Assembly: GCA_006384855.1 (NCBI GenBank)
Contig: VCJN01003160.1
Span: 62,001-126,000, forward strand
Direction: 5' to 3'
Length of the DNA: 64,000 bases
From: Tetraselmis striata
Lineage: Eukaryota; Chlorophyta; Chlorodendrophyceae; Chlorodendrales; Chlorodendraceae
Part shown: piece after piece, positions 50,131 through 61,454 of the stretch
Numbering within the stretch: the stretch's first letter is position 1
How the letters are laid out: the number at the start of each line of letters is the position of its first letter
Notes under the pieces: model-generated
Database searches by the model: none
The model's input: only the letters and a program-made list of their open reading frames with translations
What the model was told of the DNA's origin: nothing
Translations under genes and position numbers: made by a program

Positions 50131-51410
50131 CACGAACCCACGTTGCTTGCCGAGGTGCTCCGAGAGATGCGCCCTTAAAGTCGCCGAATCTCTTCCGACG
50201 ACCAACCACAAGGCGCGTCCGTTGGTGTCGGGGTTTCTTGGGTGCTTTGGCGCGATGAGAAGTACACGACCCGCTGTCAACAGGCTGTCGAGGTAGTCCA
50301 TTCGCGGTAGGGGCCTTTGCGTCATGTAGGTGCTCGGAATCTGCACGCGATAGATTTCCGCCTCGGAGGCCGCCCGCAGCTATAGGAGCAAATTCAGGTG
50401 AGTGAACCAAGGCGACATGACAACGACAAAGGGCTCCTTGCCTAGGGCAGCGTTACAAGAGCTAGGGGCGACAGTACACGGGTTTGTACACGAACGAGAG
50501 ATGCGGGCGTTCACCTACCCCCACTGCGGAGATGCGGGTAATCCCACCCTTTACGGCGGTCAATTCGATCTCTCCACCCTCCGCATCTCTTGCTCGCCAG
50601 TCGTGCCAGCGGTGGCTTCAGACACCGCCGCTTTGACGTCCGCGAGGACTGACCTGTCGTCCCCAATGTGGGCCTCCGGGTTCCAAGGCCGCGTCTCTTT
50701 CGCCGCCGTCATGGTTCTCGCCGTCTCGCATACACGAACCCACGTTGCTTGCCGAGGTGCTCCGAGAGATGCGCCCTTAAAGTCGCCGAATCTCGTCCGA
50801 CGACCAACCACAAGGCGCGTCTGTTGGTGTCGGGGTTTCTTGGGTGCTTTGACGCGATGAGAAGTACACGACCCGCTTTCAACAGGCTGTCGAGGTAGTC
50901 CATTCGCGGGAGGGGCCCTTTCGTCAAGTAGGTGCTCGGAATCTGCCCGCAACAGATTTCCGCCTTGTAGGTCGCCAGCAGCTATAGGAGCACATTCAGG
51001 TGAGTGAACCAAGGCGACCTGAGAACGACAAAGGGCTCCTTGCACAGGGCAGCGTTACAAGAGCTAGGAGCGATAGTTCACGGGTTTGTACGCGAGAGAT
51101 GCGAGCGCTCATATGCCCCCACTGCGGAGATGCGGGTAATCCCACCCTCTACCTTTAAATTCTCTCCACCCTCCGCATCTCTTGCTCGTCAGTCGTGCCA
51201 GCGGTGGCTTCAGCCACCGCTGCTTTGACGTCCGGGAGGACGTACCCGTCGTCCCCAATGTGGGCCTCCGGGTTCCAGTGCCGCATCTCTCGCCCCCGCC
51301 ATGGTTCTCGCTGTCTCGCATACACGAGCCCACGTTGGTTGCCGAGGTGCTCCGAGAGATGCGCCCTTAAAGTCGCCGAATCTCGTCCGACGACCAACTT
51401 CAAGGCGTCG
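50131..51410 (-). repeat. Tandem repeat of ~600-bp units, coding-like on the minus strand
   Basis: Units start near 50,131, 50,735 and 51,322 (third partial), each at CGAACCCACGTTGCTTGCCG or a near copy. On the minus strand the units read as open frames with shared segments, such as ETRPWNPEAHIGDDRSVLAD, VKAAVSEATAGTTGEQEMRR and VVGRRTRFGDFKGASLGAPR. Frames change between units, so no single long protein is present. The protein family is not recognised. A further minus frame continues to about 51,763 (YNELRGICNECVQEPHRQMR). Confidence 0.7.
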
Positions 51411-52570
51411 ACAATTGTCACATCTCGCCCCCTCCTGAGGGCAGTGAGTGGCGCGCAGCAATTGAGAAAGATGATGAGGAGCAGCGCCCCCCCCCTCCCC
51501 CGCCACGCTGTCGACATTGGCAGGACCCGAGCCGTAGTCCGGGTCTGCCATGACGAGGGCTTTTGCCGGGCCATTTTGCCAGGGGACGAGATTCGCATCT
51601 GCCGGTGAGGTTCTTGGACACACTCGTTGCAAATCCCCCGCAACTCGTTGTACACAAGCCGGTGGTCTTCAGAGGCCAAGAAGGCCCGCATGTTCACCGC
51701 GCTGCCTCTCGTCCCTGCCCCTCCCTTGCAGTCTGAGCTCATCGGGTATCGCGGATCGTGCATGAAGTGTTAGAGGTCGTTGGCAGACAAGGACGAAAAC
51801 ACGAAGCGGGTGGGAAACGGGGCGGGTGTCACCACTCATGTCGAGATGCGCGCCGGCGAGGTGCGATTAACGCAGCCCACGGCGCCCTGATGAGAGATGC
51901 AAGCGAAGATGCAAGTCCGCGTACCGTTGGAGTCGCTCCTGGGAGAGGGACCAAAGGTGGCACACCTTGAGGCTTGGGGGGTCAGGCTGAGGCTCGCCGT
52001 GAGGCGAAGGCTGCGAATCTCCGGCCCCGGGCCATAGCGGTCCGCTTCCATGTTGCCCACCGCCCGGCTGCATGGGCCTCATGGGCTGAGTCCTGGGTAT
52101 TGGCGCCTGAGACGCCCTCCTGCCGGAACGCAAGTGCATCTGCGGAGAATCTTGCGCCATGGGGGTCACTAGCAATGTGTCGAGAGCCCTGCTCGTTGGG
52201 TCAAAGCCAAGTGCAGCCGCAGATGTCCCCGCCACGCACAGGACTCTGCAAGCGGGCAGATGTGTGTTTTGCTCTGCGAGGACGGTCTGCCATGCTTTTG
52301 TGCACCGAGAAGCGTTAAGATGCCTTAAAGAATACAAGCGCGAGGGAGCTTGCGAGGGGTAGATGAGTGGGAAGCACAGTGGCGGCGTAGCATTCGAGGC
52401 CAAAAAAAACGGTTAGCATGGAAGGGTAGCGACGCATCTCGTCAAAGGGCGGTGGACAGGCGTGTAGTACATAGTGCAGGTTCGTTTCACTGAATAGTAC
52501 CTCGTACAGTGTTGGCAAGAAAAGGAATGTGTCAAAGGTCAGTTTCACAGTACATTCGTACAGTGTTAGG
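51411..52570. other. Repeat-derived region, no intact gene
   Basis: Minus-strand frames at 51,411-51,763 and 51,867-52,403 are open and proline/serine/arginine rich (HLRSGRRASQAPIPRTQP). They may belong with the tandem unit to the left. No domain is recognised. Confidence 0.4.
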
Positions 52571-52640
52571 CTGGACTCAAATTTGCACCCCCCAAAAGGG
52601 GTACAATATTGAGTTAAGGGGGGTGCAATTTTGAGTCCAG
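52571..52640. repeat. Hairpin-forming inverted repeat
   Basis: A 23-base left arm (52571-52593) pairs with a right arm (52618-52640) with one mismatch. The loop is 24 bases. It looks like a tiny foldback repeat, with a diverged relative near 47,464-47,512. Confidence 0.8.
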
Positions 52641-52694
52641 AAAGGTGCCCATTTTGACTCAATAATCGCCCTTTTTCCGTTGCTACCTTGTTGC

Positions 52695-52915
52695 AATTGC
52701 GCGCTGGCGCCCTGCTGCCCCGGCCGCGGCGCGCTGGCTCCCCGCCGCCCCGGCCACGGCGCGCTAGCGCTCCGCTGCGCGATGCCCCGGCCTCGCTAGC
52801 AAAGGAAATGCGGTTTGTGAAATCGACGGACATGAGTCTATTTCACTCTTATCTGCGGTCAAAAAATAATTTACTCTGATTGTTGATTAGGATTAATGAG
52901 GTTGTTGCGCTATCC
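52695..52915. repeat. Diverged second copy of the minisatellite plus tail
   Basis: About three imperfect 30-bp units are followed by the same tail as at 49,966-50,075 (GCTAGCAAAGGAA, CGGTTTGTGAAATCGACGGA). This shows that a block was duplicated, not just the satellite. Confidence 0.75.
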
Positions 52916-53610
52916 CGCATGTACAACCTGTATCACCAATGCAAGATAGGGGAGGGGACATCATTCTTGGCTACCTCTGTATCGTACACCATGACACAAG
53001 GACGGAAGCGCAGCTACGGGATGAAGCCCCCCCCTCCCCCACGTCTGACTCCAAACTGCCTACATAGGGTCGCCTGTCTGAGTTCTGGTATACACACACA
53101 TGTTGTGCATGAGGAGCCCGAGACACGGAGGCCTATGGTGTTCAAGCACAAGACACGTGACGAGCAGTGGGTTATGATGAGTTCGGCAAGCAAGCCATAC
53201 TGCGAGACAGGCGTGCCAAGGTGGAGCAGCATGACAACGACGTGTATGTTGGGGAAGTGTTGTACTTCCTGGAGGTGACCCACACCAGCCCTTCGGTGCC
53301 GGACCTCACCCTCGCCGTGCGCCGACTGCACGCAGCTGAGCGCATGGTGATAGCCCCCCCCCCCCCCCCTGCCCCCCCCATCGGCTTTGGTGTGTGGCAG
53401 AGCAACGCGCCCCTTCGGCCAAACATTCGCAAGGGGCATCACGCCTTCCCTGTCGCGCTGAAGGACATCGAGGAGAAACAGCGATGCTTCTATGCTGATC
53501 CGGGCATAGTGACAGATCAGCACTTCTCCAGGTTTGGCATGTCCTCACATGATGTGGGGCCGTATGTGTGGTGCACATATAACACAATGATGACGACCAT
53601 GCGCTACTAG
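52916..53610 (+). pseudogene. Unrecognised gene remnant
   Basis: Plus-strand pieces look coding: YNLYHQCKIGEGTSFLATSV, LSSGIHTHVVHEEPETRRP and FGKQAILRDRRAKVEQHDND, followed by VYVGEVLYFLEV. After a C run (53355-53369) the frame reads NIRKGHHAFPVALKDIEEKQ, then a stop at 53608-53610. The first and second pieces are in different frames. A splice of GTGATA to GTGTGGCAG around the C run is possible. The pattern of a 'yVGEVLYFLEV' strand followed by 'LAVRRL' is vaguely like the C-terminal part of large transposases, but this is a weak impression. It is probably decayed. Confidence 0.35.
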
Positions 53611-54094
53611 CGGAATTTCCGTATAGCTTGTAAATGTAATCGATCAAACTGATGCACCGCAATTCCGTGCAGCGCCTCGGCGCCGCTGATGGCATGTGCA
53701 CCCACCGCCCAAATAAACTTAGCCCCCTTGGCAATCTGAATCGACGGCGGTTTTTAAACAGCCCCTGCAGAGTATATGCTGGGTACGATGGATTGCAAAG
53801 GGAGGTGACACAGTTCTGCGTGCTGCTAATCGCTACTTTACTGGCTACGTGCAACTGTGCCTCATCTCTACCTTGTAGCACTTTGGCTGATATGGCCCGA
53901 CTATGCCTCATCTCGGCGCAGTCTACTCTCCCAGGGGGGGGGGGGGAGCATCTCATGAGCTGGTTTCACTGCAAAATTTTGTGACTCGACCAATAAGAAA
54001 CAAGATCATGGCTGCCGGTATCTATTTGCCCATTGCATGATGGGACGAGTGGGTACGGTGGCCGGTGGCCCGCGCCGGTGGCCTCGTCCACGCC
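53611..54094. other. Spacer, nothing recognised
   Basis: Only short frames, with a G run at 53935-53946. No gene or repeat is recognised. Confidence 0.45.
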
Positions 54095-54771
54095 TCATGG
54101 CAAGTTGGAGTACGGCATGAAGGCTGCCCTCAGAATTGCAGCTGCACTTGCTAGGTGCGGGTAATCGAAGACGATGCCACCCGCCACGTCGGTTTCCCTA
54201 TTCTTGGCATCAGTCTCTCTAAGTGTGCGCACATTGGTCGCCGTGTCAGGGGGATGGTTCATGTACAACTTGTACATGAGATAGCGGGAAAGTAGGGCCG
54301 TAGCCGCGAGCGCCCTACTTGAAAAACTTGCGAGTTTGCTGTGAAAAACTTGAACTTGTCGATGATGGCTTCCCGCACCTTTTGTTTCCCTAGTGGGTCC
54401 TTCTCGGTGCACACTCCCAGGGCGCGGTACAGCTGATCCCGCGCCGCAGCGAGGCATGTCCCGCCGACTTCGCTATTAATCATGTCTCCATCAGAAACCC
54501 GGGTATCGTCCGGCGCGTCGAAGATGAAGAACTTCCAGCTCCGGAGAGCTCTGCCCCAACGGTGTGGATGCCCGGCCATGTATGTTCCTTGTCGAGAGAG
54601 GTATACATGTTGGTGTCGCTCCTGCGGGTTGTAAACCACCCCGGCTCGAGATGGATGCACCCCCTCACGACCAATTGCCGGTCGAGGTAACGGCTGAACT
54701 TCATGTCTTACGCTATCCTGGGACGCTGTCGTACGATGTGGCCAGCTAATTGGCCATACTGAACGAGGCAA
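54095..54771 (-). pseudogene. Unrecognised minus-strand gene remnant
   Basis: Two overlapping minus frames look coding in turn. One reads MKFSRYLDRQLVVRGCIHLE, PGWFTTRRSDTNMYTSLDKE and HTWPGIHTVG. The other, further on, reads WKFFIFDAPDDTRVSDGDMI, CLAAARDQLYRALGVCTEKD and PLGKQKVREAIIDKFKFF. The switch between frames without a clear splice site suggests a frameshifted copy. No family is recognised. It lies among other remnants of the same character. Confidence 0.4.
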
Positions 54772-55801
54772 GAAACCGTGGATGGTGGTTATCGCTGGGT
54801 GATGCCGGCGGCGGGCGGGTGCTGGATGAGTACCTGGATTTGGGTTCGGTAAGGGTAGCTAAGAGAAGCCGACAATTTTGCTGCACCGCGCGTGTGCCAA
54901 CCGGCCTCTTGCGCGGCACTACTACAAGCCGTTTGGCAGCCCCGTCGTATTGGGATAGTCAGTCGCTTGTCTCATTACTGTTTGGGCTTGTGTAGACGTG
55001 TATCGTCGAATTACAAACTCATTACGGGACCATTTCCCGTTAAGGGGTAGTTACGAGCGAAGTACGACCCTGGAGCACGTCTGTGTCAAATAGGGACACA
55101 TGTGTTCTCATTTACACGCTGAAAACGGTCGCCATACGGGATATGGCTCAGGGCTGAACACAATTATGCGGATATTACGCTATGGATACGCAGCAAGCCG
55201 GGTACTCGCACAAAAGTACTGCTACGATCTGCGATATTAAAACATTTATCAAATATAAAATAATCTATCAAATTAATGTAATATGCAAATGTGTATTATA
55301 TATTTATATTGGAACATTATAATATATTATTTATATAACACACTGATATAATATATATGATATTACGGCGACTCGCGAGGTGATAAAGCGGCTGCGCCTA
55401 CCTGACGCACACTCGCCGAACAATATTGGAGGGTGCTCGTCCCCCAGCACCCTCCATCATGGTTGCCAAGTGTCCGATGAGGGTGTCGTCTCGCTGTATT
55501 TTACCTCGTTTGTAACCGACGCGCGACGCGTGTCTAGATCTTGAACCCAATACCATAGCCCCCCCCCCCCCCCCACTTCCCCCCACGGGATCTGACATGG
55601 GCACTGGCGTTCAGAACGCCTCCGTCGACGGTCCATGCCAGCATACTCCCACGAGCCGGGGGCTGGAGTCCAACCTGAAAAGTACAGTGAGTCGGCGGGT
55701 GGGTGACTTGACTGCGTAGAGGATTAGAATTTCACAGGCGTTGACCGCCCTGTGCTGCGTTTCTTTTTGATGTTTCTCCTACAGCTGAAGACAAGGCAGT
55801 A
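54772..55801. other. Spacer with an AT-rich island
   Basis: No gene seen. A strikingly AT-rich stretch lies at about 55,239-55,366 (mostly TATAAT-like words) within GC-rich surroundings. A C run lies at 55559-55574. Confidence 0.5.
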
Positions 55802-56277
55802 ATGTCAACGCTGTCTTTGACGAATGTTGGCCGCGCGACACTCAGATTCCTTAGGCTAGCTCGAGGTCTGCGAGATGACGCCGCACTGATGGGAAGCCGC
55901 ATGTGAGTCGCGTTTGTTTTCGCGCTTGTTCGATTACACAGCCACCGCTGCCGCAACGAACAAGCAATCAACATGCATACTGACTTTCGCAGTTGCTATG
56001 TCAGACCCCCGACCAATCCCTACGTTCGGCAGTAAGCCGATCGCACCGACTGCTCAACGCAACAAAGTCGTGTCGCCGCCGCTGGCGGGCACCGCTGCGT
56101 TGCCAAAGCCCCGCGGCTTGCTTGGTGGGCGTGCTAGCGCAGGAGCAGAAGAGGGCAGGCGGCATCATCAAGCACAACATCAACACGGTCAACAACATGG
56201 CCGCCACGCAAGCCGTCCCCGGCGACAAGGTCGGCGAGGGCAGTAGCCTGGACCCCCCGGCCAAGAAGGCTAAATAA
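55802..56277 (+). CDS. Candidate small two-exon gene of unknown function
   Basis: A plus frame opens at ATG 55802 (MSTLSLTNVGRATLRFLRLA, arginine-rich, no acidic residue, like a mitochondrial presequence). It can be spliced from a GT at about 55,903 to a TTTCGCAG acceptor at about 55,991. It then reads IAMSDPRPIPTFGSKPIAP and RNKVVSPPLAGTAALPKPRG. Near 56,130 the better frame changes: the other frame reads EQKRAGGIIKHNINTVNNMA and ends in PPAKKAK with a stop at 56275-56277. I cannot tell whether this is a real frameshift or whether the two parts belong to different transcripts. Family unknown. Confidence 0.3.
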
Positions 56278-58249
56278 GCGGTCCGCCAAGCCGGCGGCTG
56301 GAGGGCCGGCCCGGGGCCGGGGTGGTGCGGGGGCCAAGGCGGGCGGCGGTGGGGCGCTTGGGTCGCGGGCCGGCCGCCGGACCGCTGTAGCCGCTGCCTC
56401 CACCCGCGAGCAGCAGGCCGGCCGCCGAGGCGGTCCCGGTCAAAACCGGATGTAAATAATTTATTCCGCCCGCCCACTGCCGCGCGCCCGCTCACTGGTT
56501 GTGCCGCGCGCGCGCTATCGCGGATTAGGCCAGAGCGCAGCGAGATAGTTGGGTTTCTAGAGGCAGATGCTGAAATTCTCCACCGCGTATACAGCGTCGT
56601 GACGATGAGTGATATGCGCCTGATGCAAGTTATTACGAGTATGATGTCACGGAACGACGAATACATACGACTGTCATATACTAAGGTAAGATTACATGAT
56701 GAGTACATGGTATTACAATATGATTACGAACTGGTGCGGGGGGCTTGTGATAGGGCTCTGTAGTTAAGTGGGCGCGGAAGACGGAGATGCCGCGAAGTCG
56801 GAGACAATAATAGACATGAGGGGCAGCCCCGCAGCCCCGGTCTGCGACGGAAGGAGGCAGGGATGGACAAGGAAGAGGATTGCCGGTAGCCTGGGCGCTG
56901 TAATACACACATGTGTCCCTACTATGGTTACAGATGGCATGCCGCCCTTAGAACGACACGGTCCGGGCGGTGATGAGCAACGGAATAGAAGTTGTAATTC
57001 AATTTTAATTTCAATTTGGCCCGAGCGGAGCTGAGACCAGCGCCTCTCGGAAATGGCATTCGAGGTGGTTGTCTTACCATCCTCCCCGGACCTCTTCGCG
57101 CCTGGCCACCTCGGCGTGCCCGCCGGTGGGGCCGGGGCCTCCCACGCGGCCAGTGGTTGCCTCCCCCCCCCCCCCCCCCCTCCCCCCTCCGGGCCCGGCA
57201 GTGCGAGGCCCCGGCTTCTTGAATGTCCCTCGTCTACTGCCCTTCGGGCCGGCTGGCGCCCTCCTGAGTCGTGCCCCAAGATTGAGCTCGGCATAAAACC
57301 ACACGGCCCCCTCGTCCCTTTGAAATGTTTACTACTATATAGTAGTTGGGCTTTCCTTCCGCCTACTGGCGCGCACTGCGCGCGTTCGCCTACAAACACC
57401 TTACACAATGTATTGTGGCGCGCATGCAATGTATCACGCAGCTAAAACCGTGGGTGGTAGTACAAGTGTGCTTCAACACCCAAAATTTGAATGAGATGAA
57501 ATGCCGTACACGCGTGCATGGTCACCTCCAGCACGGCGTTGTGACTTGTGAGCCAACCACTCGAAGTAAAATTCTTATACATCTAGCGGGCTATCTGCTG
57601 TCGCCATCTTTCATCTTCGCGCCCGGCCTACAATGTGGCGGGCCGCGTCCGTCCCAGCCACCCTCCCTCACTTAGTGCTCTGTTTTTGCGGGTTGCCGAC
57701 TGTCTTCTGCCTAGAAAACACTGTCAACCAAGCCAAGGCATCTTGTTGGAAAACCACACAACCCTCTCCTTTTTTGATTCGGGCGGCTAAAAACTGCAAG
57801 TCGCATGACCACCCTCCTAGCCTCGTATTGTTTATACTATATCCTGCCACATTAATTACGAGGTGAGTCTGTGAGTCTGTCTGTCGTTTTGTCTGTCTGG
57901 CGTTCGGAGCGGTTTCGCATAGATTATTAGATAGATCGAAAATATATCCGTTATGAATTCCGTTATAATTCCGCGCAGGCCAGAATACCCGTCGAGCTTC
58001 CCTGCTTACTAATGGTACATGTACCAGTCGGCCGCCCCCCCGGCCGCACCCGGGATGGCGCGAAGCGCCGAGCCCGCTGCGTGGACCGGACACGGACGCC
58101 GGACGCCGTCGTTCGTCCGTCGCCGGACGCCGGACGACCGTCGCCCGCCCGCCTCGCCGCCCGTCCGTCGACGGACGCCGGGCCCCGGGTCGGCGGGTCG
58201 GCGGACGCGGGGCTGAATGTAGCGACTGCTACGATTCCTCTGGATTATT
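56278..58249. other. Spacer, nothing recognised
   Basis: GC-rich and low complexity in places. A C run lies at 57165-57181, and a CGGACGC/GTCCG-rich stretch at about 58,080-58,215. Open frames here have no domain-like content. Confidence 0.45.
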
Positions 58250-58869
58250 TACATGCGCTAGCAGCAGAAGGCGATATCGGAAATCACCAAAAAAAAAGGC
58301 AATCGGAAAGGCCCTCTACAGCGACTGCGGGGTGGAAGCAGTAACATGAGAAGACGCGGAGTGGGCACAAGCACACGCATCACACTTGGCCATCTGCACA
58401 CCGGCAGCGAGAATGCCGCCCAGGGTACCAAGCACGCAAGCCGAGACCCGCTGCAACAACCCCCGCCGTGTGCGCGACAGGTGACGGCGGAACTCAGCAG
58501 GTTGGCTGGCGACAAAGTTCCGAAGTGCCTGAACGGATTGACCACGAAGAAAGCAAGAGGTCGGGGCGGAAGGACCGCCATGGAAGTTGCGCACAGCCAA
58601 CAGCACAGCGAAGATGTAGACCACCGTCAAAGCGGACTTCCCGAGACGGCCGCGGTCCTCAACCACAAAAGGGTAGTACCGGTGAACACCCTGCACTGGA
58701 GTCCACACTACTCATGCAACGTTATTTCAAATTTTAAGAAACCCCGCGAGGAAAAATATCAATTTCATTAATAACCAGGTTTTATTAGTTTTATAAGTTC
58801 TGGTACCCACCTGTACAGCCATACTTCTATACAGTTTCGACTACAAGCAGTGCTGCCGCGTGCTGCTTT
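58250..58869. other. Spacer with a diverged repeat copy
   Basis: The first 135 bases resemble 45,082-45,240 (phrases such as CAGAAGGCGATATC and CAATCGGAAAGG). The rest holds no recognised gene. Confidence 0.45.
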
Positions 58870-59990
58870 TTTTTTCCCGCCCCCGGGACAGGACTGGCAC
58901 CAGTGAAACCCTTGCAGCGTCTCTACGACGGCCGTTTAGGCAGCAATCCAGTTACGGAAAGCCCGCCTGGGTAGGCGACGCTCCGTTATAGTCATGCCGA
59001 AGCATTTCGCAAGGATAATTGGAGGCCAGTGACGGAATTTCCAACACTGTTGGATCACCGTCTAAAACACTGCCATCAAAATACCCGGCACTGACCACGA
59101 AAGGTCCGCCCTACCCGTTTGGGCGTCGGCCCATTCGAGTAATGCGAGTTGGGGCAAGCCCCAACCCGCGAAGCAAAGCATTTCGGGCGTGCGATACATG
59201 TGCAACTAAAAAGGCAATGTGAGGGAGGGCCCGACGCCATAGCTGGAAAAATTTCCCATTCCCAGTAAAATCCAGGGCGCCGTGAAGGGAGGGGGGGACC
59301 CCGCCCAAAATAAAGGCAGTTAAGTCCTCAGGCTTTGACGCACGAACCTGACTACTAATAAAATCCCTGAACTCATACTGTACTGCTACACGCGTGCTGC
59401 TACACGCCCAATACTGTACTCATACTGCGCTGATGCCGCCGCCGCAGCCGCGCCGGCTGCGCCGCCTGCTGGGTATCCTACTATTACTAATACTTATTCA
59501 TAAAAAAGGCTAGGCTACACGGGGATACGGGGTACAGTCGGGCGAAGACAAAGTACTACGGGCGGCAAACCCTAAACCTGGATTTTACTGGGAAAGGGAA
59601 TTTTTTCCGGCTACGGCGTCGGGGGCCCTCCCTCACATTGCCTTATTCTATGTTGCACCTGTACAGTATCGCACTCCCGAAATGCTGTGCTCCGCGGGTT
59701 GGGGCTTTTGCTCGCATGGGCCAACGCCCAAACGGGGCGGGGCGGACCTTCGTGGCCAGTGCCGGGTATTTTGATGGCAGTGTTGACGCGGTGATCCAAC
59801 AGTGTTCGAATTGCATCACTAGCCGCTAATTAGATTTACAGAGTGCGTCAGCAACTGCTTGCCTTTCCACGGAGCGTCGCCTACCCAGGGCTTTCCTTAA
59901 CTGGATCGCTGCTGCCCAAACGGCCGTCCTGGAGACGCTGCAAGGGTTTCACTGGTCTCAGTCCTGTCCCGGGGGCGAAAAAACAAACTA
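58870..59990. repeat. Large foldback inverted repeat (arms ~400 bp)
   Basis: The left arm (about 58,870-59,310) and right arm (about 59,570-59,990) are inverse copies, about 85-90 percent alike, around a spacer of about 260 bases. The arms share the ~300-bp dispersed repeat at 48408-48706. Such foldbacks are typical of non-autonomous DNA elements. No coding capacity was seen. Confidence 0.75.
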
Positions 59991-61454
59991 CGGGCGGCAG
60001 GCAGGGCGGGGGCGGGAGCAGGGGAGGGCACTAAAAGCGCAAAATATGCGTAGTCCTACATTCCTACCAGTACTATCCTGCTTGTACTGTACATCAGTCG
60101 TACGGGTACTGGTACCTAGTTTATGCGCGCGCGTGCTTGCTCATCACCACCGCCGCCGCGTCATCAGCATTATTCATCCGCCTTACGACGACTCCTGCCA
60201 AATGTACGTTGATACACAGCACGAGGCGGGTCGACGACGAGGCACAAGTATTAGCGACGACGACTACTGGTCAGCCACGAAGTACGGCACAGGCTACGCT
60301 TTGATTGGCAGCGCGCTGCACTACGGCGGCCTGCCGCGCCGCGTAGAACACAACGGCTGAACAAACACATGCCCAACTACGCACAAGAGTACACCAGAGT
60401 AGCCCACGGCAACACGCGCGTTCACTACGCAACCGCACACCTAACGCCTCACTACTACCGGCCCACTGTGCATCGCGCTGTGCATCTTCCTCGCCTCTAC
60501 TTGGTGCCAACACTCGCTTGTGCGCGCGAACGACGTAGAGCTTCGTCGCTCTCCCCGCTATATCGACAGGTGAGGAGTGGGTTGACCTTCACTGCCACGG
60601 ATGGGCCAGCTTGTGCCCCGGCTGGCCGCCCCGCGGCCCGCGGCCCGCGTCGCAAGCGTTGCCTCGGCCCACCTTATGCGCCCACGGCCCACCCCGCCGC
60701 CCTTCTCCCTCGGAAGCTCCCGCCCTACCCCTCCCGACTCGTATCGACGATGAAGCCGGTATCATGTCCCCGCTCGCTCTGCCGGGCGCGACGTTGACCT
60801 GGTCCACGGTTTTGTCTTCGACTATGCCTCCCGCCGCCTGACCTTGGAAGTGCGGCCGCCCTGCCTCACACTCGGCAGTTGCAGGCGTTGTGTGGAGGGG
60901 TGAACTGCGATGTCGCTGTTGGGCGCAGCGTTTCCGTTGGCATACCCCGCAGTCGTCCGTGCCGGCATGCTACGCCTCGCCCGGGCAATCTGCATACTTT
61001 GGGTTTTCCCGAGGTCATATGCGTTCCGTGTTTAACGAAGCCCGGCTCGCCCCCTTTCTCTAACCCCCCCCCCCCCCCCCCCCCCACCCCCACCCGCACC
61101 CCCACCACCTCCTTTATTCCGCGGCCTCGTTCCTCGCGTCAGCTAAAAACGACGGGATAGCCCCGTGCTGTAATATTGCCACTGCCAGCAAACTACGCAG
61201 TCAACTTTGAACTTTAATATTGCCGCACACCCCCCTCGCCGCCGCCGGACGTGTCCACCGCCACTTTACAACCGTCTTCGACTATCTTTCCTCCACGGTC
61301 CTCGCCCCTCCTAGTGCCAGCTTGAGGGGAGGCGGGTGGGGAGGCGGCCTGAGCTGATGTTTGCGCCTCGTTAAGGCTGGCCCTGACCCACTAAGGACCC
61401 CCGCCCCCCCGGGGCCCTTCCGCATTAGGCCGGCTGCCGGCCCGCTTTGCCACG
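59991..61454. other. Spacer upstream of the HMG-box gene
   Basis: No gene recognised. A C run lies at about 61,066-61,085. Open frames at 60,046-60,360 and 60,369-60,797 lack any recognisable domain. The right end should hold the promoter and 5-prime UTR of the HMG-box gene. Confidence 0.45.
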
